Shown here one piece after another: positions 62,126 to 64,000 of a stretch of DNA of 64,000 bases (its first letter is position 1; each line of letters starts with the position of its first letter). Under the pieces are notes generated by a model. It made no database searches, was not told the origin of the DNA, and was given only the letters and a program-made list of their open reading frames with translations. Position numbers and translations under genes: made by a program. The DNA is from Deltaproteobacteria bacterium (GTDB lineage Bacteria > Desulfobacterota > DSM-4660 > Desulfatiglandales > Desulfatiglandaceae): positions 1 to 64,000 of the forward strand of contig JAFDIS010000008.1 in the NCBI GenBank assembly GCA_019307945.1, in the 5' to 3' direction.

Positions 62126-62523
62126 CCCCCATTTGCGTTCTCTTCGATGAACCGAATAATCTCCCGAAAAGGGGTCCCACCGGGAAAGACCCCGCTCACC
62201 CCCATCTGCTCGAGTACCGGGATGTCGCGGTTGGGAATGACGCCTCCCACCACCACTATTTTGTCCGTGACGCCCTCCGCCTTGAGCAGTTGCGTGAGTT
62301 TCCTGCAGATGGGCACATGGGCGCCCGACATGATGGACAGGCCGATGACGTCGACGCCTTCCTGCACGGCCTGGTTCACGATCCCCGCCACGGTCTGATG
62401 AAGCCCCGTGTAGATCACTTCCATTCCCGCCTCGCGCAGGGCATGGGCGACCACCTTGGCCCCGCGATCATGCCCGTCCAGGCCGGGCTTTGCCAGCAGC
62501 ACTCTGATCCTTTTCCTGTCCAT
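62122..62523 (-). CDS. methylmalonyl-CoA mutase-type B12-binding subunit
   Basis: The 133-residue cobalamin-binding domain has the DGHDRG motif (16-21) with the lower cobalt ligand His18, then GLSIMSGAH and VVVGGVIPNRD. It completes the mutase with the large subunit encoded directly downstream (ATGA overlap). Its separate chain is typical of clostridial, archaeal and Desulfobacterota mutases. Confidence 0.95.
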   Translation of the reverse strand: MDRKRIRVLLAKPGLDGHDRGAKVVAHALREAGMEVIYTGLHQTVAGIVNQAVQEGVDVIGLSIMSGAHVPICRKLTQLLKAEGVTDKIVVVGGVIPNRDIPVLEQMGVSGVFPGGTPFREIIRFIEENANGG

Positions 62524-62545
62524 GCCTTATCCCATCCCTTCAAGA

Positions 62546-63277
62546 TCAGTCATTGCGGTGTTCCTCGTCGAATTCGGCCAGCACCGCGTCCCGACCCCGC
62601 CGGATATGCTCGCGCACCACGCGCTCCACGCCCTCTTCGTCCCGCTCCCGCATCAGGCGGAGCATCTCCCGGTGATCCTCGTTGCTCCTCCGGGCCAGGT
62701 CCGTCCGCTTGAGGATGATCCTGCGGAAGCGATAGATCGGATCCCTGAGATCGTTGATCATCTTGACGAGCCTGGGACTTCCACTCAGGGCGTAGAGCAG
62801 GTCATGGAATTCCGTGTTGATGGTCGAAAGCGCATCGAGCCTTCCCGCGTCCAGGTGCATCTGATAGGTCTCGATCCGTTCTTCCAGCGACCGGAGATCC
62901 CTCTGCCGATGCCTCGCCGCCGCCAGCCTGGCCGCATAGCTCTCAAGGATGCCGCGTATTCCGAAGGTCTCCACGATTTCTTCGCGCGAAAGCGCGGTCA
63001 CGGCATATCCCGTATTTCCCGTGCGGGTCAGAAGGCCCTCCCGGTCCAGCATGTGAATGGCCTCACGGACCGGCGTCCTGCTGATTCCCAGGGCCGCGGC
63101 CACGCGGCTCTCCACCACCCGACGCCCCTCGGGCAATTCCCCCGTCACGATGGCCTCCTTGAGGGTCTCGTAGACGTATTTGCCCAGGGAACGCCTCCTG
63201 GGGGGCACCCAAAAGGCCCTCAATTCCCGCCATTCAGCCCCTTCGCCCTCGTCCATCATTCGCGCCCCGTCGATCAC
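62546..63277 (-). CDS. GntR-family transcriptional regulator, FCD type
   Basis: The 243-residue repressor-type protein has a GntR winged helix (YVYETLKEAIVTGELPEGRRV, ALGISRTPVREAIHMLDREGLL, about 34-86). An all-helical FCD domain follows, with metal-binding residues in NTEFHDLLY and EDHREMLR. FCD regulators bind organic-acid or acyl ligands, so it probably controls the catabolic operon that contains it. GTG 63277 overlaps the upstream acyl-CoA dehydrogenase stop (GTGA); ATG 63259 is an alternative. Confidence 0.9.
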   Translation of the reverse strand: MIDGARMMDEGEGAEWRELRAFWVPPRRRSLGKYVYETLKEAIVTGELPEGRRVVESRVAAALGISRTPVREAIHMLDREGLLTRTGNTGYAVTALSREEIVETFGIRGILESYAARLAAARHRQRDLRSLEERIETYQMHLDAGRLDALSTINTEFHDLLYALSGSPRLVKMINDLRDPIYRFRRIILKRTDLARRSNEDHREMLRLMRERDEEGVERVVREHIRRGRDAVLAEFDEEHRND

Positions 63278-64000
63278 AGGCCCGCCCAGCGGGCGATGTT
63301 CTGCCTGAGAATTTCATGCGTTCCCCCGCCGTAGAGCAGGAAACGGTTGTCGCGGTAGTAGCGCTGGGCCGAATATTCCATGGAATAACCATAGGCCCCC
63401 AGGATCCGGGTGACCTTGTCGCCCGCCCTGCATGCGGCCTCCGTGGCGAAATACTTTGCCATGGAAGCCTCCTTGATGCAGGAGATCTTTTCGTCGATCA
63501 TGCGGGTGGCCCGGTACGTGAGCAGCCTGCTGGCGTCCAGGTCCGTGGCCATGTCGGCGATTTTTCCCTGGATCATCTGGTATCGACCGATGGTGCTTCC
63601 GAACTGTGCCCGCTCGTGTGCGTAACGAATGGAATCGTTCAATGCCGCCTGCTGAAGCCCCACCGCCAGAGCGGCAGTCATGCACCTAATCTCGGCCAGG
63701 ATGGACATGAGGTTTCGCATGCCCTGTCCTTCGCCCCCGAGCATGTATCGGCGGGGGATGCGCACATCGGTGAAGGCCAGCTCGGAGATCTTCGTGGTGC
63801 GGGTGCCCAGCAGGTCGAAGGGCTTGCTCACGGATACGCCGGCCGTGTCCCGGGGAATGAAAAAGAAGTTCACCCCTTTCAGTCTTTTCGCTGGATCCGT
63901 CTGACACAAAACCGTAAAGAAATCCGCCACGGGCCCGTTGGTGACCCAGGTTTTCATGCCGTCGATCCGGTACCCGTCCCCGTCGGGCACGGCCCGCGTA
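63274..64000 (-). CDS. acyl-CoA dehydrogenase (partial, 5' end beyond the window)
   Basis: Only the C-terminal 240 or so residues are inside the window. They show the acyl-CoA dehydrogenase middle and C-terminal domains: KTWVTNGPVADFFTVLCQT, RAQFGSTIGRYQMIQGKIAD, RILGAYGYSMEYSAQRYYRD and the end GGGTHEILRQNIARW. The usual catalytic Glu position near YGGGTHEI is Gly-Gly-Thr, with no Glu immediately before it, so the base may lie elsewhere as in some subfamilies. It is the first visible gene of the operon and overlaps the GntR gene by 4 bp. Confidence 0.93.
   Translation of the reverse strand, partial: TRAVPDGDGYRIDGMKTWVTNGPVADFFTVLCQTDPAKRLKGVNFFFIPRDTAGVSVSKPFDLLGTRTTKISELAFTDVRIPRRYMLGGEGQGMRNLMSILAEIRCMTAALAVGLQQAALNDSIRYAHERAQFGSTIGRYQMIQGKIADMATDLDASRLLTYRATRMIDEKISCIKEASMAKYFATEAACRAGDKVTRILGAYGYSMEYSAQRYYRDNRFLLYGGGTHEILRQNIARWAGL

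Noticed and set aside
1-64000. CRISPR array or intact insertion sequence
   Set aside because: No set of regularly spaced repeats with unique spacers and no transposase gene was seen; tandem repeats here have only two copies and no spacer.

Overview
This window reads as chromosome of a G+C-rich, sulfate-reducing member of the Desulfobacterota. The decisive evidence is a dissimilatory sulfite reductase locus (dsrA-dsrB-dsrD, divergent dsrN/cbiA, dsrC). A tripartite TRAP transporter, two-subunit B12 mutase, molybdenum hydroxylase and ATP-dependent hydantoinase genes fit an anaerobe that oxidises organic acids. I cannot place it to genus from sequence alone.

Layout. (1) 1-1997: an ABC-2 exporter pair with several young tandem duplications. 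(2) 2235-11527: a visibly A+T-richer island holding a minus-strand operon: an unrecognised small gene, a HEPN-SNF2 helicase broken by a 13-bp tandem duplication, and a sacsin-like GHKL ATPase with a C-terminal HNH-like zinc module. A decayed tyrosine recombinase lies at its right edge. This is the candidate novel defence system. (3) 11524-22000: housekeeping (rnc, a radical SAM gene, era, pyrR, yjbQ) and conserved genes of unknown function. (4) 22064-27641: the dsr locus, with recognisable promoters, a 5' stem-loop and terminators. (5) 27640-33978: a C-N hydrolase and leuD, leuC, leuA, cimA, headed by what looks like a complete transcription attenuator: a Leu/Ile-rich 39-residue leader peptide, an antiterminator and an intrinsic terminator. 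(6) 34040-48162: housekeeping, including suhB, yggT, the RNase P RNA, a zinc-ribbon coiled-coil protein, a Nif3-like protein, tRNA-Met, rpoD, dnaG, mutS2, yqeY, hisA and hisB. (7) 48310-64000: one long minus-strand catabolic operon (acyl-CoA dehydrogenase, GntR regulator, B12 mutase, TRAP transporter, CoA ligase, three-subunit molybdenum hydroxylase, HyuA/HyuB), apparently for uptake, CoA activation, hydroxylation and ATP-driven hydrolysis of an unidentified, possibly heterocyclic, acid.

How the parts work together. DsrAB reduces sulfite with DsrC as the trisulfide-forming partner; DsrN is thought to amidate the sirohaem of DsrAB. CimA and LeuACD begin isoleucine and leucine synthesis, and the attenuator would couple their transcription to charged tRNA(Leu/Ile). 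The catabolic operon would feed acyl-CoA intermediates, possibly via methylmalonyl/succinyl-CoA, to central metabolism.

Limits: all names come from reading translations by eye. No database search, structure prediction or folding calculation was run.
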